NCBI RefSeq assembly: GCF_900128945.1 | Contig: NZ_FQUD01000002.1 | Span: 896,371-960,370 of the forward strand | Origin: Chryseobacterium sp. OV279 | Lineage (GTDB): Bacteria > Bacteroidota > Bacteroidia > Flavobacteriales > Weeksellaceae | DNA length: 64,000 nt | Direction of reading: 5' to 3' | Shown: positions 43,712 to 53,011 of the stretch, piece by piece | How the letters are laid out: every line of letters starts with the position of its first letter | How positions within the stretch are numbered: position 1 is the first letter of the stretch | Made by a program: the position numbers and the translations under genes | The notes under the pieces: generated by a model | Told to the model about the DNA's origin: nothing | The model's database searches: none | The model's input: the letters and a program-made list of their open reading frames with translations, nothing else

Positions 43712-44536
43712 ATGAAACTATTATTTAAAATTTTCTGCCTCCTGACGTTCGTATGCTCATTGGCTAAAGCTCAGGATACCATTCAATCAAAGAATACAGA
43801 TGCCATTTTGTATCAGCCTTCCAAAAATATAAAGGGCCTTGTTGTAGGACTTGGAGGATCGGAAGGAGGAAATGCATGGGCATCGAAGCACTGGAAAACG
43901 GTGAGAGATCAGTTTTTAGACAAAGGATATGCATTCCTTGCGCTGGCATATTTCGGATCAAAAAATTCTCCAAAATTGCTTGAAAAGATTGAAATTCAGG
44001 ATGTACATAACGCTATAAATCTTTCAAAACAGAAAATTCATACAGAAAAAGTGGCGGTGATAGGTGGTTCAAGGGGAGCGGATCTCGCTTTACTTCTGGG
44101 AAGTTATTATCCTGATATCTCATGTATCATCGGACTGTCAGCAAGCCATGCTGTTTTTCCAGGGAATACAGATCATTTTTCGACTTCGAGCTGGACTTTT
44201 GGCGGGAAAGAACTTCCTTTTGTTCCGGTGAATGAAGCAGCAGTCCCTTTTATGATGGAACGGAAAATAAGAAAAGCTTTTGAAGCGATGCTGCAGGACA
44301 AAGAATCTGAACAGAAATCCCTTATCAAAGTCGAACAGATCAAAGCTCCAATTCTCCTGATGTCCGGAACTGAGGACGAAATCTGCCCTTCATCAGAGAT
44401 GTCTGAAAAAATCATTCAAAGATTAAAAAACAATCATTTCAAATACCGTTATGAACACCTACCGTTCAAAGGAAGCCATTCCGAACCGTATCAGCATTTC
44501 GATAAAGTTTTTGAATTTCTTCAGAAAAATTTCTAA
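43712..44536 (+). CDS. Secreted alpha/beta hydrolase, BAAT-C-like
   Basis: A 274-residue protein from the ATG at 43712, with signal peptide MKLLFKIFCLLTFVCSLAKA; a TTG five codons earlier is unlikely. The nucleophile elbow is VIGGSRGADLALLLG, and the late aspartate and histidine are in SGTEDEICPSS and FKGSHSEPYQHF. The pattern resembles the C-terminal domain of acyl-CoA thioesterase/bile acid acyltransferase (BAAT) proteins and dienelactone hydrolases. The substrate is unknown. Confidence 0.8.
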   Translation: MKLLFKIFCLLTFVCSLAKAQDTIQSKNTDAILYQPSKNIKGLVVGLGGSEGGNAWASKHWKTVRDQFLDKGYAFLALAYFGSKNSPKLLEKIEIQDVHNAINLSKQKIHTEKVAVIGGSRGADLALLLGSYYPDISCIIGLSASHAVFPGNTDHFSTSSWTFGGKELPFVPVNEAAVPFMMERKIRKAFEAMLQDKESEQKSLIKVEQIKAPILLMSGTEDEICPSSEMSEKIIQRLKNNHFKYRYEHLPFKGSHSEPYQHFDKVFEFLQKNF

Positions 44537-44659
44537 TCTACTTACCCGATCTCATCCTCAACCGTAACCTTAACCTCCAGCCCCTCTATTCAGCGTATTT
44601 TATAAGAAGTTAATTTTATGACATCTGTCAGTTTTTATTTAGAATTAATAAAAATAAGA

Positions 44660-44667
44660 TAATTTTG
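44660..44667 (+). promoter_or_regulatory. -7 promoter element of the siderophore receptor operon
   Basis: TAATTTTG matches TAnnTTTG exactly, 22 bp before the receptor start codon. A -33 TTTG is not clear (TTTA-like at about 44637-44640). No Fur box is obvious by eye. Confidence 0.5.
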
Positions 44668-44688
44668 CGGAACTAACTTACTTATACA

Positions 44689-46845
44689 ATGAAAAGAATA
44701 ATTATTTCTGCATCCTTTCTGGTGGCAACGATGCTGAGTGCCCAGAAAACGGATACCATCAAAGTTTCTGAAATTCAGTCCGTGTCACTTCAGGGAACCA
44801 ACAATTACAGAACCAAAAAATCAGAATCTGTAGCGAGACTACCTCTCGAAAACCTTGAAAATCCTACCGTGTACAACATTGTCCCGAAAGAAATCATCAG
44901 CGAGATGAACGCCGTTGATTTTAATACGGCAATGGCTTCCGCACCGGGAGTGGTGGTGAATAACAGCGTGAACGACAGTGGAAACGATATCTTTCTAAGA
45001 GGCTTCAGCTCTTCTGCCAACTTCAGAAACGGGCTGCTTCAGAACCCCAGAGTACAGTCGGAAATTGCCAATGTGGAAAGAGTAGAAGTGATAAAAGGAC
45101 CTTCGGGAACTCTTTTCGGGGGAACTTTGGCCAATTATGGAGGTATCGTGAATATTGTCACCAAAAAACCTCAGGAAAATTTCGGGGGAATCATCGGTTA
45201 TACAACGGGAAGCTGGGGAATGAACAGGATCACTGCAGATGTCAATACTCCTTTGAATAAGGAAAAGACAGCATTGGCAAGATTTAATGTAGCGGCTTAT
45301 TCCCAGGATTCTTTTCAGGATGCAGGCTACAATAAAGGACTGTTTTTCTCAGGAAGTATTCTGTATAAAGTGAGTGATAAAACAACGGTGACTTTGGATA
45401 CAGAATTCCATGCACCGGAAAAAACATTGAATGCTTACGTGAGACAGTCCGAAAAATTAACAATCGGTTCGATGAAAGACCTTACAGGCGCTCACGACAG
45501 ATCATTTACCAGCAATGATATCGGCTCGAAAAGAACCAATTTCGTCACGATGGCTGAGGTGACTCATAAATTCAATGATCAGTGGACTTCCAGAACTTCG
45601 TATCAAAGGGGAGAAGCTAATGAAAACGGATCCATATTTTTAGTCTTAAGCTATCTTGATAATAATACGGTAAGTCGTGGAATTCGTCCTTTTGACAGCT
45701 ATAAAGTGACTACGGATAATATTCAGCAGAATTTTATCGGCGATTTTAAGATCGGGAATCTGCGAAACAGACTGGTCGTGGGGCTGGATTATTATCAGCA
45801 AAGCACGAAAAATCAGTATGGAATGTTCAAAAGAAGTGCTACAGATACCGTGGGTTCTGTGTTTGCTCCTTATGATATTATTAAGCTGGACGAGGCCTCT
45901 GCCTGGCAGCCTATCTCCAGAAGTCTGGTTGAAAATCTTGAAAGAATTCCCAACGATCCAACTAATAAAGTAAAACCGACTAATTACGAAATCAGCCATT
46001 TCAGTACTTTCAGCGTTTATGCGTCCAATGTCCTCAATATTACAGACAATTTACTGGTAATGGCGAGTTTAAGAATGGACAATTATAAAAATGATGATCT
46101 CAAAACGAATGGGGTAAAGGGAACCGGAAATTACAGTCAGACACAGTTTTCGCCAAAATTCGGTTTGGTGTATGAAATTGTAAAAAACGAAATTTCATTT
46201 TTCGCGAACTATGTCAACGGATTTAAAAATTTCGCACCGTCTCTCAATCAGGATGGAGTTCTTACAAGCTGGGATCCTGAGCAGGGGAACCAGTTTGAAG
46301 GTGGATTTAAACTTGATCTCTTTAATAAAAAACTACTTTCCACCATTACCTATTACAATATGAATGTAAAGAACAGACTCATTGCTGTTCCGGGTGGTTT
46401 GGGCAGTATGCAGGATGGAAAGATCAAAAATCAGGGGTTTGAAATGGACGTTATCGTGAATCCTTTTAAAGGCTGGAATATCGTTGCCGGATACGGATAT
46501 AATGACAACAAATATGATGACAGAGGCGTGAATAACGGAAAAAGAATTGCATGGACACCAAAACACGTCGCGAATCTCTGGACCAGCTACAAGATCATGG
46601 ACGGCTCCTATGAAGGTCTGGGATTTGGGGCCGGATTTAATTTTGTAGACAAAACCTATATCAATATCACCAATCATTTCCTGGCACCTGCTTATACCAC
46701 TGTGGGAGCCACTGTTTTCTATGATAAAAAGAAATACAGAATCGGGGTGAAGATGAATAACGCACTGAATGACACCTACTGGAATTTCTACGGCCAGCCT
46801 CAGAAGCCGAGAGAGATCCTTGCCAACTTTGCCTTTAAATTCTAA
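44689..46845 (+). CDS. TonB-dependent siderophore receptor
   Basis: A 718-residue outer-membrane receptor. After the signal peptide (MKRIIISASFLVATMLSA) come a plug domain (about 60-190, EIISEMNAVDFNTAMASAPG, VERVEVIKGPSGTLFGG) and a 22-strand barrel ending in the C-terminal phenylalanine of ILANFAFKF. The plug and barrel resemble ferrichrome/catecholate receptors. There is no carboxypeptidase-like domain as in SusC proteins. It is followed by a PepSY reductase-like protein and an esterase, a typical siderophore-iron uptake and release set. The siderophore is unknown. Confidence 0.92.
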   Translation: MKRIIISASFLVATMLSAQKTDTIKVSEIQSVSLQGTNNYRTKKSESVARLPLENLENPTVYNIVPKEIISEMNAVDFNTAMASAPGVVVNNSVNDSGNDIFLRGFSSSANFRNGLLQNPRVQSEIANVERVEVIKGPSGTLFGGTLANYGGIVNIVTKKPQENFGGIIGYTTGSWGMNRITADVNTPLNKEKTALARFNVAAYSQDSFQDAGYNKGLFFSGSILYKVSDKTTVTLDTEFHAPEKTLNAYVRQSEKLTIGSMKDLTGAHDRSFTSNDIGSKRTNFVTMAEVTHKFNDQWTSRTSYQRGEANENGSIFLVLSYLDNNTVSRGIRPFDSYKVTTDNIQQNFIGDFKIGNLRNRLVVGLDYYQQSTKNQYGMFKRSATDTVGSVFAPYDIIKLDEASAWQPISRSLVENLERIPNDPTNKVKPTNYEISHFSTFSVYASNVLNITDNLLVMASLRMDNYKNDDLKTNGVKGTGNYSQTQFSPKFGLVYEIVKNEISFFANYVNGFKNFAPSLNQDGVLTSWDPEQGNQFEGGFKLDLFNKKLLSTITYYNMNVKNRLIAVPGGLGSMQDGKIKNQGFEMDVIVNPFKGWNIVAGYGYNDNKYDDRGVNNGKRIAWTPKHVANLWTSYKIMDGSYEGLGFGAGFNFVDKTYINITNHFLAPAYTTVGATVFYDKKKYRIGVKMNNALNDTYWNFYGQPQKPREILANFAFKF

Positions 46846-46864
46846 CCTTAATAAAACAAAAATA

Positions 46865-46888
46865 AGAGCGGTAATTCGTTGCCGCTCT
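46865..46888 (+). other. Hairpin with TTCG loop between receptor and PepSY genes
   Basis: AGAGCGGTAA (46865-46874) and TTGCCGCTCT (46879-46888) pair over 10 bp around a TTCG tetraloop. There is no T-run, so it is more likely a stabiliser of the upstream message or a partial read-through element than a terminator. Confidence 0.6.
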
Positions 46889-46903
46889 GCTGTATTGATA
46901 GAT

Positions 46904-48169
46904 ATGGAAAAGAAAACAACAGATAAAAAGAAAAAGCAGGGAAAATCCCTCACGAAAAAAATAACAGGATGGCTCCATCTCTGGCTGGGACTGGTCTCAG
47001 GGATTATTGTCCTGGTAGTAACTCTTTCGGGAACGATCTTCGTCTTTTGTGATGAAATCATTGATCTATGCGGAGGAAGCGCCAAATATGTACAGGCTCC
47101 GGCCAATACAAAAAAAATGTCACCGGAAGAACTGCTGGCGAAATTTCATCAGCAGATTCCGGACAGAAAAGCATTTTATTTTGACACCTATAAAGAAGCC
47201 GACAGAACGTTCAGGGTAGCCTCGGCTACGAAACCACCCAAAGATAAAAATGCTCCCAAAGCAGGAAAACCAAAAGGTCGCGGACCAAGAGGGGTATTTG
47301 CCTATCATTACCTTGATCCTTACACGGGGAAAATTACAGGTTCTACGAAAAGCTATGAATTTTTCTATATCGTAGCACATATCCATGCCCAGCTTCTGGC
47401 CGGAAAATTCGGAAAAACAGTAGTCGGAGTGGCTTCTATTATATTTTTTGTTCAGTTAATTGGCGGACTCATTCTCTGGTGGCCGAAAAAGTGGAACAAA
47501 ACGACAAGGACAGCGGCCTTTAAAATAAAATCAGGAACGAAATGGCGCAGGAAAAACTATGATTTCCATAATGTGTTCGGGTTCTATTCATTGTTACCGG
47601 CGGTTTTTATTACGATTACGGGGTTGATTATGGCCTACAAAATTTTGACAGATCTTACTCAGGAAGCCTTTGGCGGAATCGCTGATGCCCATAAAATTGC
47701 AGAGAAATATGAGCCTAAGTTTGATCCTGAGAAAAAAGCGCTGTCTTACGCAGATTTCGTAGATAAGAATTTCAAAAAATTTCCGGAAGCCAGACAGTTC
47801 AGAATGAGTATTCCAAGGAATGATTCTGCTACAGTGTACCATGTCGTTGCGGCAAAATTTATCGGTTTGAAAAGCCTTGCCAGCGGTAAAAGCATGGAGG
47901 CCAATAAATATACAGGAGAGGAAATTCAGTATCCGAAGGAAGTCATTATGCATGAAGTGATCGAGCATATGAACTTTGATCTGCATGTAGGATATTGGGG
48001 TGGTATGTTTGGGAAGATCTTCACCTTTGTGATCGGAATTATCTGTACAAGCCTTCCGGTGACGGGCTTTCTGATCTGGTGGGGCAGACGCAAAAAATCA
48101 CCGAAAAAAGCAACAAAAGTTAAAAATATTCATCAACATAGAAAAGAACATCATGAACAGCCGGCTTAA
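46904..48169 (+). CDS. PepSY-associated membrane protein (siderophore-iron reductase type)
   Basis: A 421-residue protein starting at the ATG at 46904; the longer frame from 46769 would overlap the receptor gene and is rejected. It has four transmembrane segments: about 30-52 (HLWLGLVSGIIVLVVTLSGT), near 180, near 230 and near 390. PepSY-type periplasmic regions lie between. Paired histidines in the membrane helices (GWLHLWLG, HIHAQLL, HNVFGFYSLL, HEVIEHMNFDLHVG) are those expected to bind haem in this family, which is proposed to reduce ferric siderophores. It overlaps the esterase by 17 bp. Confidence 0.88.
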   Translation: MEKKTTDKKKKQGKSLTKKITGWLHLWLGLVSGIIVLVVTLSGTIFVFCDEIIDLCGGSAKYVQAPANTKKMSPEELLAKFHQQIPDRKAFYFDTYKEADRTFRVASATKPPKDKNAPKAGKPKGRGPRGVFAYHYLDPYTGKITGSTKSYEFFYIVAHIHAQLLAGKFGKTVVGVASIIFFVQLIGGLILWWPKKWNKTTRTAAFKIKSGTKWRRKNYDFHNVFGFYSLLPAVFITITGLIMAYKILTDLTQEAFGGIADAHKIAEKYEPKFDPEKKALSYADFVDKNFKKFPEARQFRMSIPRNDSATVYHVVAAKFIGLKSLASGKSMEANKYTGEEIQYPKEVIMHEVIEHMNFDLHVGYWGGMFGKIFTFVIGIICTSLPVTGFLIWWGRRKKSPKKATKVKNIHQHRKEHHEQPA

Positions 48170-49211
48170 ATTTTTATTATTGAACCTATTCCTTCTTTGC
48201 AGTTTGTCAGCAGTGGCGCAGGAAAAAATAAACATCGGGGAAAAACAGGTCATATCCTCAGCGATCCTCAATGAAAAAAGAGAGATATGGATCCATCTTC
48301 CGAAAACCTATAATGACAGCAGCATTACTCCTGCAAAATATCCGGTGATCTATCTTCTGGATGGAGAAATCAATTTCGAATATTACACAGGAATGAGCGA
48401 TTTTCTGGCCAGACCGCCTTATGCAGATATGCCGGAATGTATTGTTGTCGGCATCAAAAACACGGAAAGAACCAGAGATCTTACGCCTACAAAATCACAG
48501 AAGAAAAGCCCGGTAAATCCAAATGTCGTTCTTTTCGGAGACAGTGGTGAAAGTGAAAATTTTGTCAAATTTATAAAGGAAGAGTTGAAACCTTTCATCA
48601 GTAAAACCTACAGAACACAGGATTATTCCATTCTAGTAGGGCATTCTTTCGGGGGACTTTTTGCCGTGAATGTTCTGCTTACCCATCCGGAATATTTCAA
48701 TGCTTATGTAGCGAATGATCCCAGTTTATGGTGGGATAACAATGTGATGATTTCCAAGACAAAAAGCTATCTGGAAAAAAACAAAGCATTTCCGGCTCAC
48801 AAGTTTCTGTATGTTTCTCAGGCTGACAATGAAGAGCAGAACAAAAACTGGAATTCCGATATGACCCAGGCGATTGAAGAATTTAAAGGAATTGTTGAGA
48901 AAAACGGATCATTGAATTACAAACACCATTTCTTTGAAAGTGAAGTCCACGGAACGGTTTCCTATCCAGGGAATTATGATGCTTTGAAATTTATCTTTAA
49001 AGGTTTCAGAACAGATATTAAAAAACTGTCTAAAAATCCACAATTGCTTGAAGAAGAATACAAAAGGTTTTCAGAGAAAGCTGGATCTAATTTTACTCCT
49101 TCCGAGACTTATCTGAATGTCGTTCTTAAATTCATGAAGAGTAATAATTTTAAAGAATCGGAGGATTATTTTATAAACTTAAAGAACAGACTGTATCCTA
49201 AGATTAAATAA
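48153..49211 (+). CDS. Secreted esterase, Fes/IroE-like
   Basis: A 352-residue alpha/beta hydrolase with signal peptide (about 1-22, ending AVAQ), matching the esterase D-like/siderophore esterase family (PVIYLLDGEINF, the nucleophile elbow ILVGHSFGGLFAVNVLL, the catalytic histidine in SEVHGTVSYP). It is translationally coupled to the PepSY gene and downstream of the siderophore receptor, so hydrolysis of an imported ester siderophore in the periplasm is the likely role. The terminator at 49244 closes the operon. Confidence 0.88.
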   Translation: MNSRLKFLLLNLFLLCSLSAVAQEKINIGEKQVISSAILNEKREIWIHLPKTYNDSSITPAKYPVIYLLDGEINFEYYTGMSDFLARPPYADMPECIVVGIKNTERTRDLTPTKSQKKSPVNPNVVLFGDSGESENFVKFIKEELKPFISKTYRTQDYSILVGHSFGGLFAVNVLLTHPEYFNAYVANDPSLWWDNNVMISKTKSYLEKNKAFPAHKFLYVSQADNEEQNKNWNSDMTQAIEEFKGIVEKNGSLNYKHHFFESEVHGTVSYPGNYDALKFIFKGFRTDIKKLSKNPQLLEEEYKRFSEKAGSNFTPSETYLNVVLKFMKSNNFKESEDYFINLKNRLYPKIK

Positions 49212-49243
49212 TTGATTAATCTTATAAAAACTCATTAAGTTTA

Positions 49244-49279
49244 GGGTAGATTGAGGACGTATTCAATCTGCCCTTTTTT
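49244..49279 (+). terminator. Terminator of the siderophore operon
   Basis: GGGTAGATTGA (49244-49254) and TCAATCTGCCC (49263-49273, one G-U pair) form an 11-bp stem followed by six T. Confidence 0.88.
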
Positions 49280-49335
49280 ATTGGAGATTTAAAAACAATA
49301 GGGAAGTGTAACTTTTTAAAACGGTTTTTTGGATT

Positions 49336-49755
49336 CTAATTAATTTTTGGTTTCACGAATCTAATACAGACAAAATTGAATACTGCGGAAATGAGCCAGA
49401 AAGGAGAGGCAAAAACGATTGCAAATACAAAGAGGGGAATGATTCCTTTTAATCCTGCAATGATGATTCCGTCCGTGGCCATGCGGGTAGCTATTGAAGT
49501 GAGAATGCAGGCAAGCAGTAAGACGGAAAGACTTAAACCGATAGCAATACCGGCCAGTTTCCATTTTCCTAAAATTCCGGGATGGATATGTATTCTGTAA
49601 AATACAGCACAGCACATTAAACAAATCCCTGATGATATAAGAACAGGATAGATCAGAGATAAATCTGCAGCCATGATCATTAATGCAAAATTGGCGATCA
49701 GTATATTAATGAAAGTACAGAGTATCAAAAGAAAGACATTTTTTTTCATGGCCAT
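49336..49755 (-). CDS. Four-helix integral membrane protein
   Basis: A 139-residue protein with four hydrophobic segments (about 5-30, 35-52, 65-88, 105-130) and a basic C terminus. Starts at 49755 (MAMKKN) and 49749 (MKKN) are both possible. No conserved motif is recognised. It is monocistronic between two terminator-like hairpins. Function unknown. Confidence 0.6.
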   Translation of the reverse strand: MAMKKNVFLLILCTFINILIANFALMIMAADLSLIYPVLISSGICLMCCAVFYRIHIHPGILGKWKLAGIAIGLSLSVLLLACILTSIATRMATDGIIIAGLKGIIPLFVFAIVFASPFWLISAVFNFVCIRFVKPKIN

Positions 49756-49833
49756 TGGTTAATCAGTGACTTAAATTACAACTATTTTTCAGACTTTATC
49801 CTGAGAAATAAATTAGAAGTCCGTACTATATCG

Positions 49834-49869
49834 AAAGAGCAAACCTGAAGATTCACAGATTTGCTCTTT
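49834..49869 (-). terminator. Hairpin after the lipoprotein gene at 49902
   Basis: AAAGAGCAAA (49834-49843) and TTTGCTCTTT (49860-49869) form a 10-bp perfect stem, 32 bp past the stop of the minus-strand gene. There is little T-run on that strand. Confidence 0.5.
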
Positions 49870-49901
49870 ATTTCTATAGAAAAATCAGGCTCAGTTCTTG
49901 C

Positions 49902-50909
49902 CTAATGCCTGTTGTCACAATTGATGGTAATATCTTTATGTGCTTTATCTAAAAAGGTAATAGAAGGGCAGCCAAAAGATTGGGAAACAAATCCAAATAC
50001 CACAGGAGGTTTTCCCTTGAAAAGATTGCCGGCCCACTGGAATTTATTGGCTCCGTCGGTGTCTATTCCATTCAGCGGAGTGAATTCTGCACCATCGCCA
50101 CCGGTGGTGATCGTTTTTTCAAATATTTTTTCGTTACGGTTGTTAATCACTGCGAGTTGACGTTCCTGCACGATATCGCCTTCAAGAAAATCCTGAAGAT
50201 AATAGGTAAGGTCGTTATCCTTAAACTGAAAAGTATTTCCAAATTTAAATGGGGAGCCGGAGAAATATTTTTTTGAAACCTCTGTGGCCGATTTTTCCCA
50301 CTGCATAGGTTTGATCTTATTTTGAACAAATGGATCTTTATTTCCAAAATAGGCAATAGCGTTCGAATAACGGTCAAAAATATCCATATCTTTTTGCGTT
50401 TCGATCTGGAAACCAATCATATAAGAGCCAGTGTCAACTTCTTCTCCTTCGGGAGCATATGGCGTAAGATAAGCCACGGCTTTTAACTTGTTGAGAGGCG
50501 TTTTTTGTAGTTTATTGAACTCATAATTGAAAAGATACAGAGAATCAGTCTCCGTAAGATGCATACCGGTGAGCATTTTCTTTCTGTACTCAGCATCAAG
50601 TTCTACATACTGAAGCTTTTCAAAAGGAACATTTTTCTGATTTTTGATGAAGTCTGAAGGAATCGCATGAGAATCTGTATAGATATCGGATACGGAAATA
50701 AAAACATCCATCAGCTCATTACGCTGTACAAGAGAGACGTTATAAACATTGAAATGATTATAGTCTATTTCATCTGTCGTTTTCGCTGTTTTAACAGAAT
50801 CATTGGAGATGCCTGTTGAATTGGATGCCGGTTTACTGACCTCTTTTTTACAACCCATCATAACCAGTTGTAAAAATAAAAGAACTAAGGCTGTACTGAA
50901 TTTCATCAT
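49902..50909 (-). CDS. Lipoprotein, uncharacterised
   Basis: A 335-residue protein from the ATG at 50909 (MMKFSTALVLLFLQLVMMGC), with the lipobox LVMMGC giving the lipidated cysteine; the longer frame from 50951 only adds residues upstream of the signal peptide. After a serine/threonine-rich linker the mature domain has no motif I recognise. It lies about 50 bp downstream of the secreted aspartyl-protease-like gene on the same strand and is probably cotranscribed with it. Confidence 0.75.
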   Translation of the reverse strand: MMKFSTALVLLFLQLVMMGCKKEVSKPASNSTGISNDSVKTAKTTDEIDYNHFNVYNVSLVQRNELMDVFISVSDIYTDSHAIPSDFIKNQKNVPFEKLQYVELDAEYRKKMLTGMHLTETDSLYLFNYEFNKLQKTPLNKLKAVAYLTPYAPEGEEVDTGSYMIGFQIETQKDMDIFDRYSNAIAYFGNKDPFVQNKIKPMQWEKSATEVSKKYFSGSPFKFGNTFQFKDNDLTYYLQDFLEGDIVQERQLAVINNRNEKIFEKTITTGGDGAEFTPLNGIDTDGANKFQWAGNLFKGKPPVVFGFVSQSFGCPSITFLDKAHKDITINCDNRH

Positions 50910-50958
50910 GGGTCTTACCTGAAAAAGTGAATAGTGTTTAGAATGTTGCACGTTTTAA

Positions 50959-51813
50959 TTATTTTATGATATAATAAGGTTCTGAAAAATATTTACTCGG
51001 CTTGATATACGCCGTTTTTCGATCAGCATCAAAGACCCAGTTGAATCTTCGCAAAAGGTCTGCGCCAAAATAATTAACCGTTTGTTTTTTCAGGTCACCG
51101 ATAAAAAATCCGGCTGAGACATCTTTTAAAACACTGTTTCCTACTTTCAGAAAAGGAAGTATGCCTTGTTTGGTGGTGATGCTTTTCCCACTGGAGTTTT
51201 TTAAGGTTTTTTCGCCTGTGATCTTCAGTTTTTTATCCAGTTCTTTTTCTGCGGCAAAATCGTTACTGTACAGCAATCCTCCTGAGTATCCGGACTGAAG
51301 TACAAAATAAGCTTCCTGCTGTTTGTCACCGTCAATAACGTTGTCAGCTACAATATAAAAAGCTTCATGATCATACAGGGTCACAATAGGCTGGTAGTCT
51401 TTCACATCAGGTGCTTGATCATAGACAATAAACTGATTGTGGTCGTAATCTATTTTAAATGCTTTTCCTCCAAAAAGGACGGTTCCGATCTTTCCGTCAG
51501 CCTCATGGCCAGCCATTTGATTGTCTGTAAAACGGACGTTATTCAATGTTAATTTTCCAATTTGTACCGTATTGTTTTCACTGATTTCATCTTTGTCAAA
51601 AACAATATGATCTGCTTTTCGTTGTTTTTCCGGAGAAATGGCGGCGTCTTCCATCGCGATCTGAAACATCAGATCCAGAGAATCTTTTTTATTGACTAAA
51701 GTTTTTACGATGATATTATTATGTTTGGTGAGTCTGAAAGGAATGGTCTGCTGTGCCTGTACACTGAAAAAGACCGTAGAAAACAGTAAGATAAGACTTG
51801 TTTTTTTGAACAT
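50959..51813 (-). CDS. Secreted retropepsin-like (probably inactive) protein
   Basis: A 284-residue protein with signal peptide (MFKKTSLILLFSTVFFSVQA). The layout resembles Bacteroidota aspartyl-protease-family proteins with two pepsin-like lobes: LDLMFQIAMEDAAIS in the first and FVLQSGYSGGLLYSN in the second, then LPFLKVGNSVLKDVSAGFFIG and NYFGADLLRRFNWVFDADRKTAYI, which are typical of the fold. The catalytic D-T/S-G triads are not intact; the second lobe has Q-S-G. It is probably a binding protein rather than an enzyme. It is followed by the lipoprotein gene. Confidence 0.7.
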   Translation of the reverse strand: MFKKTSLILLFSTVFFSVQAQQTIPFRLTKHNNIIVKTLVNKKDSLDLMFQIAMEDAAISPEKQRKADHIVFDKDEISENNTVQIGKLTLNNVRFTDNQMAGHEADGKIGTVLFGGKAFKIDYDHNQFIVYDQAPDVKDYQPIVTLYDHEAFYIVADNVIDGDKQQEAYFVLQSGYSGGLLYSNDFAAEKELDKKLKITGEKTLKNSSGKSITTKQGILPFLKVGNSVLKDVSAGFFIGDLKKQTVNYFGADLLRRFNWVFDADRKTAYIKPSKYFSEPYYIIK

Positions 51814-51859
51814 GATGAAGTGATTAGTGGTTAAAATCCGGAATTTTAAAATTACCTAT

Positions 51860-51867
51860 TATCTTTG
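51860..51867 (+). promoter_or_regulatory. -7 element for the Crp-like gene at 51890
   Basis: TATCTTTG fits TAnnTTTG exactly, 22 bp before the start codon; no clear -33 TTTG. Confidence 0.5.
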
Positions 51868-51889
51868 GAACAGCAAACATTAATATCAA

Positions 51890-52408
51890 ATGATTCAAAA
51901 ACTGCTCAATGACGGACTGCACTGGGAAAAAAGGGAATTCAAACGGAATGAATTTCTGAAGATATCAGGAAGCACCGATACCGATATTTATTTTGTGGAA
52001 AATGGCAGCGTCCGGATTTTTATAATGGATGAAAATGAAGAACGGATCATCCGTTTCGGGTATACCGGAAATATTTTGGTCTCTATGGATTCGTTTCTGT
52101 CGGGAAAACCTTCGGATTTTTATATTCAGGCGATCAAAAAAACAACCGTAAAAGTGGCTTCAAAAAAAGATTTCTATGCATTTATTCAGTCTGATGAAGA
52201 GCATCTTAAGTTTTGGATCTCAATTTTAGAAGATCTTGTCCTGCAGCAGCTCGAAAGGGAAAAAGATCTTTTGACGAATTCACCCAAAGAGCGGTTTGAA
52301 AGAGTCTTAAAAAGAAGCCCGAAACTCTTTCAGGAAGTCCCGAATAAGTATATCGCCAACTACCTCAGAATGTCACCGGAAACTTTATCACGGCTTAAAA
52401 AATCTTGA
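51890..52408 (+). CDS. Crp/Fnr-family transcriptional regulator
   Basis: A 172-residue Crp-like protein, the shortest of three in the window. The beta barrel is at about 15-110 (TDIYFVENGSVRIFIMDENE, RFGYTGNILVSMDSFLSG) and the helix-turn-helix at the very end (IANYLRMSPETLSRLKKS). The dimer helix contains SPKERFERVLKRSP. It is divergent from the retropepsin-like gene across 76 bp, so that gene is a plausible target. DinB follows 54 bp downstream. Confidence 0.88.
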   Translation: MIQKLLNDGLHWEKREFKRNEFLKISGSTDTDIYFVENGSVRIFIMDENEERIIRFGYTGNILVSMDSFLSGKPSDFYIQAIKKTTVKVASKKDFYAFIQSDEEHLKFWISILEDLVLQQLEREKDLLTNSPKERFERVLKRSPKLFQEVPNKYIANYLRMSPETLSRLKKS

Positions 52409-52462
52409 GTTCAGTCAAGATTTAAGAAGAAAATGATCCCGAATTTTGCATAAAAATCATCA

Positions 52463-53011
52463 ATGAAAATGTCTACACCACAATTGCTGGATGAGTTGAA
52501 GAGCCTTACCCAGACTCATTTAAAATATGCAGAAAACCTTTTGCAGCAGACGGATGAAAAACTCAATACCAGAGTGTCGGAAGGCAGCTGGAGCGTACTG
52601 GAATGCCTTGAACATCTCAACCGTTACGGAGATTTCTATATCCCTGAAATCAATCAGAGGATTTCTTCTTCGAAAACGTCTCCTGCCCCTGTTTTTAAAC
52701 CTGGAATTTTGGGTAATTACTTTGCTAAATCGATGCTTCCGAAAGACAAGTTAAACAAAATGAAAACTCTTAAAAACATGGATCCCATCAACAGCCAACT
52801 GGATAAAAGGGTAGTGGAGAAATTTATCAGACAGCAAGGTCAGTTTTTAGATTTACTGGAAAAAGCGGAAAGTGTTGATTTAAATACAGTAAAAACCAGC
52901 GTCAGCATTTCAAAACTGATCAAAATTAAATTGGGTGATACCTTTCGTTTTGTGATTTATCATAATGAAAGGCATATCCGTCAGGCAGAAAGCGTTTTGA
53001 AGAATTTGTAA
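52463..53011 (+). CDS. DinB-family protein
   Basis: A 182-residue four-helix-bundle protein of the DinB/YfiT superfamily. SEGSWSVLECLEHLNRYGDFYIPEI holds the first metal-site histidine, and the last helix has RFVIYHNERHIRQAESVL with the other two (pattern HxxxH). Such proteins are metal-dependent thiol transferases or related enzymes. Directly after the stop codon comes a decayed Ada/Ogt fragment. The substrate is unknown. Confidence 0.88.
   Translation: MKMSTPQLLDELKSLTQTHLKYAENLLQQTDEKLNTRVSEGSWSVLECLEHLNRYGDFYIPEINQRISSSKTSPAPVFKPGILGNYFAKSMLPKDKLNKMKTLKNMDPINSQLDKRVVEKFIRQQGQFLDLLEKAESVDLNTVKTSVSISKLIKIKLGDTFRFVIYHNERHIRQAESVLKNL

Noticed and set aside
46769..46903. N-terminal extension of the PepSY protein into the receptor gene
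   Set aside because: It overlaps the receptor coding region by 77 bp and is low-quality sequence; the ATG at 46904 precedes the normal lysine-rich start.
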